A stretch of 64,000 nt of DNA. It comes from Halococcus saccharolyticus DSM 5350. GTDB taxonomy: Archaea > Halobacteriota > Halobacteria > Halobacteriales > Halococcaceae. The stretch lies in the NCBI RefSeq assembly GCF_000336915.1, contig NZ_AOMD01000015.1, positions 138,193 to 202,192 on the forward strand, read 5' to 3'. The translations under genes and the position numbers were made by a program. Positions 40,416 through 49,444 of this stretch are shown here, in pieces. The notes under the pieces were generated by a model. That model had not been told where the DNA came from. It did not search any database and saw nothing but the letters and a program-made list of their open reading frames with translations. How positions within the stretch are numbered: the stretch's first letter is position 1; each line of letters starts with the position of its first letter.

Positions 40416-40801
40416 TGAGTTCCTCCGGGAGCACGTACGGCGACATCCACCGGTACGAGCCGGCCCGCGAGAGTACCGCGGCCGCGATCGCGATCGTCCT
40501 CCTGACGGTGGTCGAGGTGGTGTTCGTTGGACTGTTCGCCTACGGCCTCGTCAGTGGATGGGGGACCGACGAACTCGGCAACATGTATCTCGGCGCGGCG
40601 CTCGCGATCGTGTTCGTGGATCTCGCCTTCATTCTCTCGCTCTACCGCAAGGAGTTCCTGCCGGACGTGATGATCGTCAAAAAACGCCGCCGGAAGTGGG
40701 AGGACCTCTACATTCGCGAGGAACAGCAGACGGGGACGAGCGCCACCGACGGCGCGTGGGACTCCGTGAAACGTGCAGTCTACCCCTACTACAAGCGATA
40801 A
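40415..40801 (+). CDS. Small membrane protein of the bc cluster
   Basis: 128 residues, MSSSGSTYGDIHRYEPARES at the start. Two predicted membrane helices (about 23-45 and 57-77), then a basic cytoplasmic segment KKRRRKWEDLYIREE and C-terminal YPYYKR. Located between halocyanin and the Rieske gene with a 1-nt overlap and 3-nt gap, so probably an accessory subunit. Function unknown. Confidence 0.72.
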   Translation: MSSSGSTYGDIHRYEPARESTAAAIAIVLLTVVEVVFVGLFAYGLVSGWGTDELGNMYLGAALAIVFVDLAFILSLYRKEFLPDVMIVKKRRRKWEDLYIREEQQTGTSATDGAWDSVKRAVYPYYKR

Positions 40802-40804
40802 ACC

Positions 40805-41695
40805 ATGCCAGAAAACGAAGACCGATATCCAGCCGAGTCCGGACGAAGACGGTTCGTGAAGGGTGTCGTCGGTGCCTCAGCGCTCGGCGCGACCGGGATC
40901 TCGACCGCGCTCGCGACCAATCTCACCACCACCTCCTCAGGGGCCGGTGGCGGGGCGATCCAGTACTACGGCATCGAGAACACCGACGGGCCGGCTCCGC
41001 GTGGGTTGCCACAGATCCCCGTCGAGATCGACGACGAAGGCAATCTCAAAGGGATCTGGCCCGAAGTGAAGACGGAGACGGTCAACAACGAGGAGGTCCA
41101 GATCGCGGAGATGCAGCTCGGTGGCACCACCTACTCCAGCGAGTGGTTCCAGTACTGTGGCGTCCAGACCTACCCGGGTGTTCGGCCCGACACCGATCAG
41201 AGCAACTTCTTTCGGTCCGCCTCCTCGTCGAGCTACGATTGGCAGAGCGACATCGAAACCGGGGCACAGCTCACCGTTAGTGACTTCGACGACTACGAGA
41301 CGTGGGGCAACGACATCGGCGAGAGCGGGATCGGCAAACCGGCACAGGCGACGTGGCGCTCGCAGGACCTTCCACCGCAGGAGACGATCCCGATTCAGGT
41401 CCTCAGAAGCACACGGATCGAAGAGATGGCGAAATCCGCCAGCGACCCGGCGGTTCGGGAGTGGCTGCAAGCCAGCACCGACCAGGGATTCATCGCGTGG
41501 CTCAACAAGTGTACCCACTTCTGTTGTGTCCCAGGGTTCAAGGAAACCGCCGAGTTCGGCGCGGCGAACTCGGTGTACTGTCCGTGCCACCAGTCGGTGT
41601 ACGATCCGTTCAGCATCGTTCAGCGGCAGTTTACGTCGCTGCCGCGGCCCGAAGACACCGGGAGCAGCGAGTCCAGCTCCGGCGGTGGTGAGTGA
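40805..41695 (+). CDS. Rieske [2Fe-2S] protein of the cytochrome bc-type complex
   Basis: 296 residues. Tat signal GRRRFVKGVVGASALGATG keeps the protein membrane-anchored. The two Rieske boxes are NKCTHFCCVPGFKE and YCPCHQSVYDPF: two cysteines and two histidines bind the cluster; an extra Cys follows the usual box-1 Cys position. The spacing between the boxes is about 18 residues. It accepts electrons from menaquinol at the Qo site and presumably passes them to halocyanin, as there is no cytochrome c1 gene in the cluster. Confidence 0.94.
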   Translation: MPENEDRYPAESGRRRFVKGVVGASALGATGISTALATNLTTTSSGAGGGAIQYYGIENTDGPAPRGLPQIPVEIDDEGNLKGIWPEVKTETVNNEEVQIAEMQLGGTTYSSEWFQYCGVQTYPGVRPDTDQSNFFRSASSSSYDWQSDIETGAQLTVSDFDDYETWGNDIGESGIGKPAQATWRSQDLPPQETIPIQVLRSTRIEEMAKSASDPAVREWLQASTDQGFIAWLNKCTHFCCVPGFKETAEFGAANSVYCPCHQSVYDPFSIVQRQFTSLPRPEDTGSSESSSGGGE

Positions 41696-41698
41696 TCG

Positions 41699-42511
41699 AT
41701 GAGTCTCGAACGTAGCGACGACCACGATCACGAAGGGTGGATGGAGCGAAAGGATCTCACGCCGATCGAGTCGACGTATCTCACCGTTCTGCTCTGGCTC
41801 GACAAGCGGTTGCGGCTGGTCGACTACCTCGAAGTCCTGGAGAACCTCTACTACAAGGTCAACCTCCAGATGCCGAAAAGCCACACCGAGCAGTACAACC
41901 TCGACAACAAGTTCTGGTACTGGTATCCGCTCTACGCGCTCGGGAGTTTCTCGACGATCGCGTACGTCGTCGCCGCCATCTCGGGCGCGCTGCTCGGCTT
42001 CTATTACTCGCCGGCAGCGGCGTCGGGGGCCTGTACCATCGACGGCGCATCGGTGGCGTACTGTTCGCTCACCGCGATCATGACCGACATCAACTTCGGG
42101 TTCATGCTCCGGTCGATTCACCGGTGGGCGGCGCAGGTGATGACCGCCGCCGTGTTCCTCCACATGCTCCGGGTCTACTTCACCGGCGCGTACAAGGAGC
42201 CCCGCGAGCTCAACTGGATCCTCGGCATCGTGCTCATCTCGCTCACGATGGTGTTCGGCTACACCGGCTACCTGCTGACCTGGGACCAGCTCGCGTACTG
42301 GGCGGGCCAGATCGGCGTCGAGATGAGCCTCTCGATCCCGCTGATCGGCGAGTGGGTCGCTCAGCTCATCTTCGGCGGGTTCTCGCTCGGTCAGGCAACC
42401 CTGATGCGGATGTATATCCTCCACGTGTTCTTCCTGCCGTTCGTGGTGACGGCGCTCATTGCCGTGCACATCGGCATCGTCTGGATGCAGGGCATCGCGG
42501 AACCCCACTAA
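41699..42511 (+). CDS. petB: Cytochrome b, N-terminal (b6-like) subunit
   Basis: 270 residues, four predicted membrane helices. Haem histidines are placed in pairs: RSIHRWAAQ and FLHMLRVYF regions on one helix, YILHVFFLP and IAVHIGIVW on another, about 14 residues apart. FGYTGYLLTWDQLAYWA is the conserved Qo-side GYxLPWDQ-type segment. Quinol oxidation core of the bc complex; the C-terminal half is the next gene, as in b6f complexes. Confidence 0.94.
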   Translation: MSLERSDDHDHEGWMERKDLTPIESTYLTVLLWLDKRLRLVDYLEVLENLYYKVNLQMPKSHTEQYNLDNKFWYWYPLYALGSFSTIAYVVAAISGALLGFYYSPAAASGACTIDGASVAYCSLTAIMTDINFGFMLRSIHRWAAQVMTAAVFLHMLRVYFTGAYKEPRELNWILGIVLISLTMVFGYTGYLLTWDQLAYWAGQIGVEMSLSIPLIGEWVAQLIFGGFSLGQATLMRMYILHVFFLPFVVTALIAVHIGIVWMQGIAEPH

Positions 42512-42515
42512 GACA

Positions 42516-43316
42516 ATGACCCGAGACAACGCCACCGACACGGACGAATCGAACGGGACCGACACGGGCGAGGGCGTCGCCGCCGACGGTACCGGCATCG
42601 TCGCGCCCGACGACGAGACCCCGACGTGGAGCGAGCGCAAGGAGCGTACCCAGGGGCTCTCACGGCTGACCTACGAGTACTTCGAACGGTCGCGCCGCGA
42701 GGACCAGGACCTCCGTACGGAGTCGAGCTACGTCGAGCGCGACGTGCTCGCGTTCCCGACGTGGCCCCACGAGATGGTCCGCAACCTCGCGCTGACGAGT
42801 TTCTTCGTCGGTCTGATCATCTTCCTCGCGGCGACGCTGCCGCCACACCTCGGCGCGCCCGCGAACCCGAGCCAGACGCCCGCGATCATCCTGCCGGACT
42901 GGTATCTCTACTGGTCGTTCGGCCTGCTGAAACTCGGGCCGTTGAACCCCGACCTCGCCGTCCTCGGTGGGAGTAAGCTCCTCCAGGACTCCACGTACGG
43001 CGTGCTCGCCAACCTCGTGGTGGTCGGGTTCATCGCGATCGTTCCCTTCCTCAACAAGGGGAGCGCGCGCCGGCCGGTCGAACAGCCGTTCTGGTCGGCC
43101 GTCGGCGTGTTCGGCGTGGTGTTCGCTGCGATGATCAGCACGCTGGCGATCAAGAACCTCGTGCCGGCGTGGATCGACACCAAGCTCCTGTTCGATCTGA
43201 CCTTCCTCCTGCCGTTCGTGGCGGGGTTCATCACCTACGGCATCCTCCGGGCGATGCGTGAGGGGTACATGTTCGACCTGAACCGGCGGTACTACCGGCT
43301 CCGGCCGCCGCGGTAG
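42516..43316 (+). CDS. petD: Cytochrome b, C-terminal (subunit IV-like) subunit
   Basis: 266 residues from MTRDNATDTDESN: an acidic soluble N-terminus of about 95 residues, then three to four membrane helices. IILPDWYLYWSFGLL carries the PDWY version of the PEWY Qo motif of cytochrome b. The gene is 4 bp after petB. The long charged N-terminus is a halophile-type extension. Confidence 0.88.
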   Translation: MTRDNATDTDESNGTDTGEGVAADGTGIVAPDDETPTWSERKERTQGLSRLTYEYFERSRREDQDLRTESSYVERDVLAFPTWPHEMVRNLALTSFFVGLIIFLAATLPPHLGAPANPSQTPAIILPDWYLYWSFGLLKLGPLNPDLAVLGGSKLLQDSTYGVLANLVVVGFIAIVPFLNKGSARRPVEQPFWSAVGVFGVVFAAMISTLAIKNLVPAWIDTKLLFDLTFLLPFVAGFITYGILRAMREGYMFDLNRRYYRLRPPR

Positions 43317-43320
43317 CGTC

Positions 43321-43698
43321 GTGGGTTCAGACACCGGTTCCGGTTCCGAGGCCGACGGCAGCGACGGCGGGAACAGGGGCCGCGAGATCGTCGTCCCGCT
43401 GCGGACCTACAAGGCGGTCACGGTGTTCTCGACGCTGGTCGCAATCGTCTGCGTGCTGCTCGGGTTCGCCTTTCTCGACGCTGCCACTGCCGAGGCTGGC
43501 CCACTGCCGGTGTTGTTCGATCTGCTGCCATCGGTCGGACTCCCGGTCGGCTCGGACGTGGTCTCGCTCGTGCTCGTTCTGATCGGACTCGCACTCATCG
43601 GGCTCGGTGCCGGGGTGTACGTGCTCGGGACCCGCTTTCGCACCACGGGGATGCGGAACGCTCAAGACGACAGCGACGAACCCTCAGGCAATGAGTGA
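43321..43698 (+). CDS. Two-helix membrane protein, bc cluster
   Basis: 125 residues, GTG start 4 bp after the cytochrome b C-terminal gene. Two predicted helices (about 35-57 and 81-103). Acidic ends (GSGSEADGSDGG, DDSDEPSGNE). No known motif. Overlaps the next gene by 8 nt. Probably an accessory subunit of the respiratory complex. Confidence 0.7.
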   Translation: MGSDTGSGSEADGSDGGNRGREIVVPLRTYKAVTVFSTLVAIVCVLLGFAFLDAATAEAGPLPVLFDLLPSVGLPVGSDVVSLVLVLIGLALIGLGAGVYVLGTRFRTTGMRNAQDDSDEPSGNE

Positions 43699-43963
43699 CG
43701 AATTCGCCAAGGGGCTGGCGATGCTCACCGGCGGGCTGCTCGGCTGGATGGTGCTCTCGGGCTGGTACACCACCGAGAGCTTCGAGTCGACGAACCAGCT
43801 CATCGCCGAGCCACCGTCCGGCCTCGAGCTGTTCGGGACGCTTTCGCTCACCCTGCGGGAAGCCCTGTTCTGGTTCGCCATCGTCGGCGCGCTCGTCTTC
43901 TGGGTCCTCATCCCAGCGGGCCGCCAAGCGCGCATCGCGTGGAACGAACGCCAGTCGAGCTAA
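43691..43963 (+). CDS. Small two-helix membrane protein, bc cluster
   Basis: 90 residues from MSDEFAKGLAMLTGGLLGWM; helices at about 7-25 and 55-75, ending RQARIAWNERQSS. Last gene of the cluster; the ATG lies inside the end of the preceding gene. Function unknown. Confidence 0.7.
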   Translation: MSDEFAKGLAMLTGGLLGWMVLSGWYTTESFESTNQLIAEPPSGLELFGTLSLTLREALFWFAIVGALVFWVLIPAGRQARIAWNERQSS

Positions 43964-44035
43964 CCTGCGTTTCGCGACCGACTTTCGACTCGAACTCCTT
44001 CCTTTTGAGCGACGGATGACCGCTGAACTGGCAGC

Positions 44036-44220
44036 GGCGGTGCGGGCCTGGCGTCTCGACGAATGCCAGAGCACGCTTTGCGTGCTCCGAACTCTCGTTC
44101 ACTTCAGTTCACGAGAACGAAGTGAGTCAAGGCTCAGGAGAGCGAGGCTCTCCTGGCGGATGAAGGGCGAGCGAGTGAAACGAGTGAGGGCTTCGGCGGT
44201 GCTGTACGAAGCGGTTGCGG
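44036..44220. repeat. Dispersed repeat, family B copy 2 (inverted)
   Basis: TGCGGGCCTGGCGTCTCGAC at one end and GGGCTTCGGCGGTGCTGT at the other match the reverse complement of the 14011-14145 copy, with AGGAGAGC-GAG-GCTCTCCT inside. A 40-nt insert with GAGCACGC-TTT-GCGTGCTC distinguishes this copy. It fills most of the 368-nt gap 43964-44331, where no gene is seen. Confidence 0.7.
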
Positions 44221-44331
44221 AAAGCGCCAGCAGTTCTACCGCTCGCTTCGCTCACGGAGACAGGTCTTTGCAGGGGATTCGAGGGAGCGAGCGAAGCGGG
44301 TGACCGAGAACCTCCTGTAAAAAGTAGGTGC

Positions 44332-45195
44332 TTAGTAGAACTCGCGGACGAGGTCGGTCGCGTCCTCGGGTGCGCCGTCCGGAATGTCGGCCATGTTCTC
44401 GTCGAGCCCGTGGCGCTCGTTGTACGGCACGGACTCCTCGTCCTGATAGATGACGCCCTGATACTCGGTGTCGTCGTCCATGATCTTCGCTTCGGCGGCG
44501 TCGCGATCGGTCGGGTCGTGGTCTTCCTCGTCGAGGTCGACGATCGTATCCCGGAAGTAGTCGTAGGTGTCGACGTCGTTGAACGTCACGCACGGGCTGT
44601 AGACGTTCACGAACCCGAACCCGTCGTGTTCGACCGCCTGCTGGACGATCTCGGTGTGGCGCTGGGCGTCCGACGAGAACGACTGGGCGATGAAGCTGCC
44701 GTCGGCGGCGAGCGCGAGTGCGAGCGGGTTGACCGGTGCCTGTTTCGGCCCGTCGGGCGTCGTCGCCGTCTCGAAGTCCTCGCGCGATGTCGGCGAGGCC
44801 TGCCCCTTCGTGAGGCCGTAGATGCGGTTGTCCATCACGACGTAGGTCATGTCCATGTTCCGCCGGACCGCGTGGACGAAGTGGCCCGCGCCGATGGAGT
44901 AGCCGTCGCCGTCGCCGCCCGAGACCATCACTTCGAGGTCGGGGTTCGCGCTCTTGACACCGATGCCAACCGGGAGTGCACGGCCGTGGACGCCGTGGAG
45001 CGCGTAGCTGTGCATGTACGTGCCGATCTTGCCCGAGCAGCCGATACCCGCCACCACGAACGTGTTGTCGGGATCGTTGCCGGTGTTGGCGAGCGCCTTC
45101 ATCATCCCGTTCATCGTCCCGAAGTCGCCGCAGCCGGGACACCACGTGGGCTGCTTGTCGGACTTGAAGTCGGTGAATCTGACGTCTGAACTCAT
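44332..45195 (-). CDS. korB: 2-oxoacid:ferredoxin oxidoreductase, beta subunit
   Basis: 287 residues from MSSDVRFTDFKSDKQ. PTWCPGCGDFG holds the cluster-associated CxxC, GIGCSGKIGTYMHSYALHGVHGRA follows, and GGDGDGYSIGAGHFVHAVRR plus MDNRIYGLTKGQ form the thiamine diphosphate/Mg site. Oxidatively decarboxylates a 2-oxoacid to acyl-CoA with ferredoxin. The pattern fits haloarchaeal 2-oxoglutarate:ferredoxin oxidoreductase; pyruvate cannot be fully excluded. Its ATG overlaps the alpha stop by 4 nt. Confidence 0.9.
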   Translation of the reverse strand: MSSDVRFTDFKSDKQPTWCPGCGDFGTMNGMMKALANTGNDPDNTFVVAGIGCSGKIGTYMHSYALHGVHGRALPVGIGVKSANPDLEVMVSGGDGDGYSIGAGHFVHAVRRNMDMTYVVMDNRIYGLTKGQASPTSREDFETATTPDGPKQAPVNPLALALAADGSFIAQSFSSDAQRHTEIVQQAVEHDGFGFVNVYSPCVTFNDVDTYDYFRDTIVDLDEEDHDPTDRDAAEAKIMDDDTEYQGVIYQDEESVPYNERHGLDENMADIPDGAPEDATDLVREFY

Positions 45196-46958
45196 GTGGG
45201 GACCTCCTGGGCCGCGTCGAGTTTCTCGGTGATCCGCTCGGCCAGTTCGTCGGCCTTGAACCGCACGCCGTTGTACTTGTTTATCCGCTTGACCCGGGTA
45301 AGCGTGTCGCCTTCGACCACGTCGGCGAACTGCCCGGTCGCGTTGCACTCCACCACGATGACCTCGTCGGCGGCCTCGATCTCCTCGGTGAGGTCGGGCC
45401 GCGGGAACATGTACGGCACCGAAAGGAAGCGAATGTCGATGTCGGCCTCGTCGAGGAAGCCGATCGCCTCACGCATCGCGCCCTCGTTCGATCCCCACGA
45501 GAGCACGAGCGTGTCGGCATCGCTGTCGCCGAACTCGCGGTAGTCCCAGTCCTCCTCGTCCTTGGCGGTCTCGACTTTCTGGTTGCGTTTGTCGACCTGT
45601 TCGATCCGAACCTCCTGCTCCTCGGTTCGGCGGCCGAGCTCGTCGTGTTCGAGTCCGGTCGTCATGTGTGCCCCACCCGATGTTCCGGGCAACGTGCGCG
45701 GGCTGATACCGTCCGCGGCCGGGAAGTGAGGTTGGAACCGATCGCTGTCGTCGAGCCACGAATCGATCTCGTTCTCGTCGACGAGCTTGCCACGATCGAT
45801 CTCGACACTGTCCATGTCGAACTCCTCGGGCTCGAACGTCTGTTCGGAGACCGCGAGCGCGAGATCGCCCACCAGGTAGACCGGGGTCTGGTACTTCTCG
45901 GCGAGATTGAACGCTTCGATCGTCTTGTGGAAACACTCCGACACCGTTGTCGGTGCGACCACGAACCGCGGAATCTCACCGTGACCGCCGTACAGGAGCA
46001 TGTCGAGGTCGCCCTGCTCCTGTTTCGTGGGCATCCCGGTCGAAGGACCTGACCGCATCACGTCACAGATCACGAGCGGCGTCTCGCTGGTGGCGACGAG
46101 ACCGAACGTTTCCGCCATCAGGTCGATCCCTGGGCCACTGGTCGCGGTCATCGAGCGCGCGCCCGCCCGCGCCGCGCCGAGCGCCATGTTGATGGCGGCG
46201 AGTTCGTCCTCGGCCTGCATCACGTGGCCGCCGTAGCGTTCGAGCCGGCCTTTCAGGTACTCCATCACGTCGGTCGCGGGGGTGATGGGGTAGCCCGAGT
46301 AGAACCGACAGCCCGCGGCGATCGCGCCCATACCGATTGCCTCGTCGCCGTTCAGCAGGACGTAGTCGTTGTCGGTGGTCTCGATGTCGTAGTCGAACTC
46401 GTCGTGGTCGAGCTCCTCGACGACGTGTTCCTCGCCGAACCGGGCAGCCTGGCGGTTGTTCTCGACGATCGACTCGCCTTTGTCGCCGAAGCGCTTTTCG
46501 AGCGCCTCGTCGAGGTTCTCGATCGGGAAGTTCGCGACCTCGCAGGCGGCCCCGAGCGCGACGATGTTCTGCATGAGCGCACCGCCGGCCTCCTCGGCGA
46601 GGCGTTTCAGCGGAACGGGGAGCCCGATCATTCCTTCGGGAGCCTCGAAGTCCTCCATCATCGTCCGCTCGCCGTCGTAGATGATGACCGAGCCCTCGTG
46701 GAGTTCGTCCATGTTCTCCTCGACCGTGCGCTGGGTCAGTGCGATCAGGATGTCGAGTCGATCGACGACCGACTCGACGCGCTCGGTCGAACTCCGGACC
46801 TTGTAGGCGGTGTATCCTCCGCGGATCCGCGAGGCGAAGTCCTTGGAGGTGAAGACGTGTCGGCCCGCCCGCGAGAGCGCCTGCGCGAAGATCTTCCCCG
46901 TGGAGTTGATCCCGTCGCCGGCCTCCCCACCGATGGCCCAGTTCAAATCGTCTGGCAT
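45192..46958 (-). CDS. korA: 2-oxoacid:ferredoxin oxidoreductase, fused gamma-alpha subunit
   Basis: 588 residues. Gamma domain (about 1-190) starts with IGGEAGDGINSTGKIFAQ; alpha domain follows with FYSGYPITPATDVMEYL, GHVMQAEDELAAINMALGA and TATSGPGIDLMAETFG, the CoA/substrate domain of the family; C-terminal domain from about 480 with LVLSWGSNEGAMREAIG. Upstream gene of a two-gene operon with korB. A CTTTTC element near 46990-46996 may be the promoter. Confidence 0.93.
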   Translation of the reverse strand: MPDDLNWAIGGEAGDGINSTGKIFAQALSRAGRHVFTSKDFASRIRGGYTAYKVRSSTERVESVVDRLDILIALTQRTVEENMDELHEGSVIIYDGERTMMEDFEAPEGMIGLPVPLKRLAEEAGGALMQNIVALGAACEVANFPIENLDEALEKRFGDKGESIVENNRQAARFGEEHVVEELDHDEFDYDIETTDNDYVLLNGDEAIGMGAIAAGCRFYSGYPITPATDVMEYLKGRLERYGGHVMQAEDELAAINMALGAARAGARSMTATSGPGIDLMAETFGLVATSETPLVICDVMRSGPSTGMPTKQEQGDLDMLLYGGHGEIPRFVVAPTTVSECFHKTIEAFNLAEKYQTPVYLVGDLALAVSEQTFEPEEFDMDSVEIDRGKLVDENEIDSWLDDSDRFQPHFPAADGISPRTLPGTSGGAHMTTGLEHDELGRRTEEQEVRIEQVDKRNQKVETAKDEEDWDYREFGDSDADTLVLSWGSNEGAMREAIGFLDEADIDIRFLSVPYMFPRPDLTEEIEAADEVIVVECNATGQFADVVEGDTLTRVKRINKYNGVRFKADELAERITEKLDAAQEVPT

Positions 46959-47149
46959 GTGCTGGGTCCGGGTATGCTATCTGCGGACGAAAAGGCTTCG
47001 GAACGACCGTCAACATTGTCGACGACAGCGTATCCGTATTCGCTTGCGAGTACCTGATTCCAGCCGATCGGTTTCGTCACAGCCCCCGATACGACTCCTC
47101 TCAGCGGATGTATCGAAGTCCCTTTGGCAGGCCCACACCCAGCGTCGGC

Positions 47150-47791
47150 ATGGAAGCGACACGAACTCGCGTGCGCGACAACCGGGTGGTCGGACCGGAA
47201 ACCATCGCGCTCGATCTCGCGACGCCCGACGGGTTCGACGCCCGGCCCGGCCAGTTCGTCAAGCTCTCGCTCGATGTCGACGGCGAACGTCGCTCGCGGT
47301 TTTACACGCTCTCTTCACCCACGGTGGATGATACGTTCGAAGTCACCGTCGGTGTCGACCCCGACGGCGAGGTCGCCCCCTACCTCGCGGAGCTCGAAAC
47401 CGGCGATTCGGTGACGATGGCGGGCCCGTTCGGCAGCGCACACTACGAGGACGAATCTCGGACGACGATCCTCGCGGGCGGTCCGGGGGTCGGACCCGCG
47501 ATCGGGATCGCCGAACGCACCCTCGACGATGGCGGCGAGACAGCGGTGGTCTACCGCGACGACGATCCCGTCCACGAGGACCGACTCGACGCGCTCCGCG
47601 AGGCCGGTGCGACCGTCCACATCGTCGGTTCGGATGTTGATCTGACCGATCCAACGGCGGACGCACTCGCCGGTGACGCCGACGAACAGGTGTTCGTCTA
47701 CGGGTTCGCTGATTTCCTCGACGCCGCGACTGACGCGCTCGCGGCCGCCGGCGGCGACCCCGACAGGGCAAAGATCGAGAACTTCGGTTAA
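47150..47791 (+). CDS. Ferredoxin-NADP reductase-like FAD oxidoreductase
   Basis: 213 residues from MEATRTRVRDNRVV. RSRFYTLSSP is the RxYS-type FAD motif, TMAGPFG follows and AGGPGVGPAIGIAER is the pyridine-nucleotide loop. No iron-sulfur domain. It stands next to the ferredoxin-dependent oxidoreductase operon (divergent), so an electron-transfer link is plausible but not proven. The start is chosen at the family N-terminus, 14 codons inside the open frame. Confidence 0.87.
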   Translation: MEATRTRVRDNRVVGPETIALDLATPDGFDARPGQFVKLSLDVDGERRSRFYTLSSPTVDDTFEVTVGVDPDGEVAPYLAELETGDSVTMAGPFGSAHYEDESRTTILAGGPGVGPAIGIAERTLDDGGETAVVYRDDDPVHEDRLDALREAGATVHIVGSDVDLTDPTADALAGDADEQVFVYGFADFLDAATDALAAAGGDPDRAKIENFG

Positions 47792-47868
47792 ACGTTTTTA
47801 CTGCGGGGGATCGTGCTCGCTCCGCTCGCGCTCAACCCCTTGCAAAAACGTTTATCAAAAACCCCCGC
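47789..47868 (+). terminator. T-run and inverted repeat after the flavin reductase
   Basis: TAAACGTTTTT (47789-47799), including the TAA stop, is an exact inverted repeat of AAAAACGTTTA (47844-47854); GCGGGGG and CCCCCGC further alternate with these arms. The TTTTT right after the stop is a plausible archaeal terminator. Confidence 0.35.
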
Positions 47869-47896
47869 TCGCTCACTTCGTTCGCTCGCGGTAGGG

Positions 47897-48060
47897 CTGT
47901 TGGCGCTCTCCGCAACCGCCACCGCACAGCACCGCCCGAGCCCTCAACGCGCGCTCGCTTCGCTCGCTCGCGCGTTTCGCCCTCGATCCGCCAGGAGAGC
48001 GACGCTCTCCTGAGCCTGCGGTCGCTCCGCGACCGCAGACGCCAGGACCGCACCGTCACC
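47897..48060. repeat. Dispersed repeat, family B copy 3
   Basis: Contains CACAGCACCGCCCGAGCCCT, AGGAGAGC-GAC-GCTCTCCT and ACGCCAGGACCGCACCG, same orientation as the 14011-14145 copy. It fills most of the 336-nt gap 47792-48127; no gene is seen there. Confidence 0.65.
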
Positions 48061-48127
48061 GCCCTGACCGACCACCGCGAAAATAAGCTCCCGACGGATA
48101 GATGGCGCACGCGCCCGAGTGTCGATC

Positions 48128-48751
48128 ATGAGCCGACATCGGCCCGGATCGACGGCGACCCGCCGACGATACCTCGCGCTCGCGGCTACGATCGGCGGGT
48201 CACTCGCCGGCTGTCTCGGCGGTGACGGCGGCAGCGACAGCGAAGAGACCGGGACGATGGATACGGAGAAATCGGGTTCGGCTGCTGCCGACGAGACCAC
48301 TACGGACGCCGCCGCGGCAATCGAATCGGCGACGCCAGGGACGACCACGGGCGGCGAGCTCGATCTTCGCGAGGCGAACGTCGTCGGTGTCGAGATCGAC
48401 TCTACCGACGGTGGCTATCGTTTCGACGTGACGCTCTATCACGATGACGGCGGCGAGGACGGCTACGCGAACTGGTGGCAGGTCGAGACGCTTGATGGGG
48501 AGCGACTCGGTCGGCGCGACCTCCTCCATCCACACGGCACCACGCGATTCACGCGCTCGGAAACCATCGAGGTACCGGACGGAACGGAACGCGTCGTCGT
48601 CCGCGGCCACGACCAGACCCACGGCTATGGCGGCCAGACGATGCTCGTGACGCTCGAAACCGGCACGAGCGAGATCGTTCGGCAGGGCTCCGAGCCCCGG
48701 TTGTTCGATGGCAGCGGCTCCGGAGCAGCAACCACGACCAGCGACGGATGA
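48128..48751 (+). CDS. Tat-exported lipoprotein, unknown function
   Basis: 207 residues. Twin-arginine segment TRRRYLALAATIGGSLAGCL ends in a lipobox, followed by an acidic S/T/D-rich linker (to about 75) and a beta-rich domain starting LREANVVGVEIDSTDGGYRF, with HPHGTTRFTRSETIEVP and VVVRGHDQTHGYGGQTM, histidine-rich and probably an immunoglobulin-like or FxLYD-like fold (inference). Stops 4 bp before the Nudix gene, so probably co-transcribed. Confidence 0.75.
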   Translation: MSRHRPGSTATRRRYLALAATIGGSLAGCLGGDGGSDSEETGTMDTEKSGSAAADETTTDAAAAIESATPGTTTGGELDLREANVVGVEIDSTDGGYRFDVTLYHDDGGEDGYANWWQVETLDGERLGRRDLLHPHGTTRFTRSETIEVPDGTERVVVRGHDQTHGYGGQTMLVTLETGTSEIVRQGSEPRLFDGSGSGAATTTSDG

Positions 48752-48755
48752 CAGG

Positions 48756-49319
48756 ATGTCACGAATAACGACGGAAGACGACGCCCGTGCAGCGATCGCG
48801 GCCGAACGCGAGCGCCTGCGCGAACGGTTCGGCACGTTCGAGGCCACGGAGGCGTGTGTCGAGAACGACCCCGCGTTCTACGAACACGGTCTCGATCTCG
48901 TTCACGAGACTGGGATGCTCGCCGATGCTGGCGCGCTGGTCCGCGATTCGCGCGATCGTGTCCTGCTCGTTCGCCATCCCGACGCCCCTGAACTGTGGGG
49001 CACGCCAGGCGGCGGCTACGAGGCGGCCGACGATTCGCTCGCCGCGACGGCGGTCCGCGAGGTTCGCGAGGAGACCGGCGTCCGCTGTGCGCTGACGGAC
49101 GTGCTCGCCGTCCGCATCAAAACCATCGAGCACAGCGAGGAGCCGCGGTCGTACCCGATGCTGACGGCCGAGTTCGCGGCCCACAGCAGCGACGAAGACT
49201 CCGGAGCGCGCTCCGAGCAGCCGGCATCGGCGACCGACGACGAGGAAATCTTGGAGGCGCAGTGGTTCGCCGAGCCGCCTGCGGCGCTCCACGACCGCAC
49301 GCAGGACCTGATCGGATAG
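48756..49319 (+). CDS. Nudix hydrolase
   Basis: 187 residues. The Nudix box runs GGGYEAADDSLAATA then VREVREETGVR (Gx5Ex7REUxEExGU), coordinating Mg for hydrolysis of nucleoside-diphosphate derivatives. An N-terminal helical extension (about 1-55) precedes the domain and resembles other haloarchaeal Nudix proteins. Substrate unknown. Confidence 0.9.
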   Translation: MSRITTEDDARAAIAAERERLRERFGTFEATEACVENDPAFYEHGLDLVHETGMLADAGALVRDSRDRVLLVRHPDAPELWGTPGGGYEAADDSLAATAVREVREETGVRCALTDVLAVRIKTIEHSEEPRSYPMLTAEFAAHSSDEDSGARSEQPASATDDEEILEAQWFAEPPAALHDRTQDLIG

Positions 49320-49444
49320 TAGCGCTCGCTGAATCTTGCCTACCACCCGGTTCGATCGTCGCTCGGAAATACGATGCCTGGTTGGCGTCCGGGGCGCTCC
49401 CCGGCCGCAGGAAGACTGATACGAACGGCGTGGCGACCAGCAGT

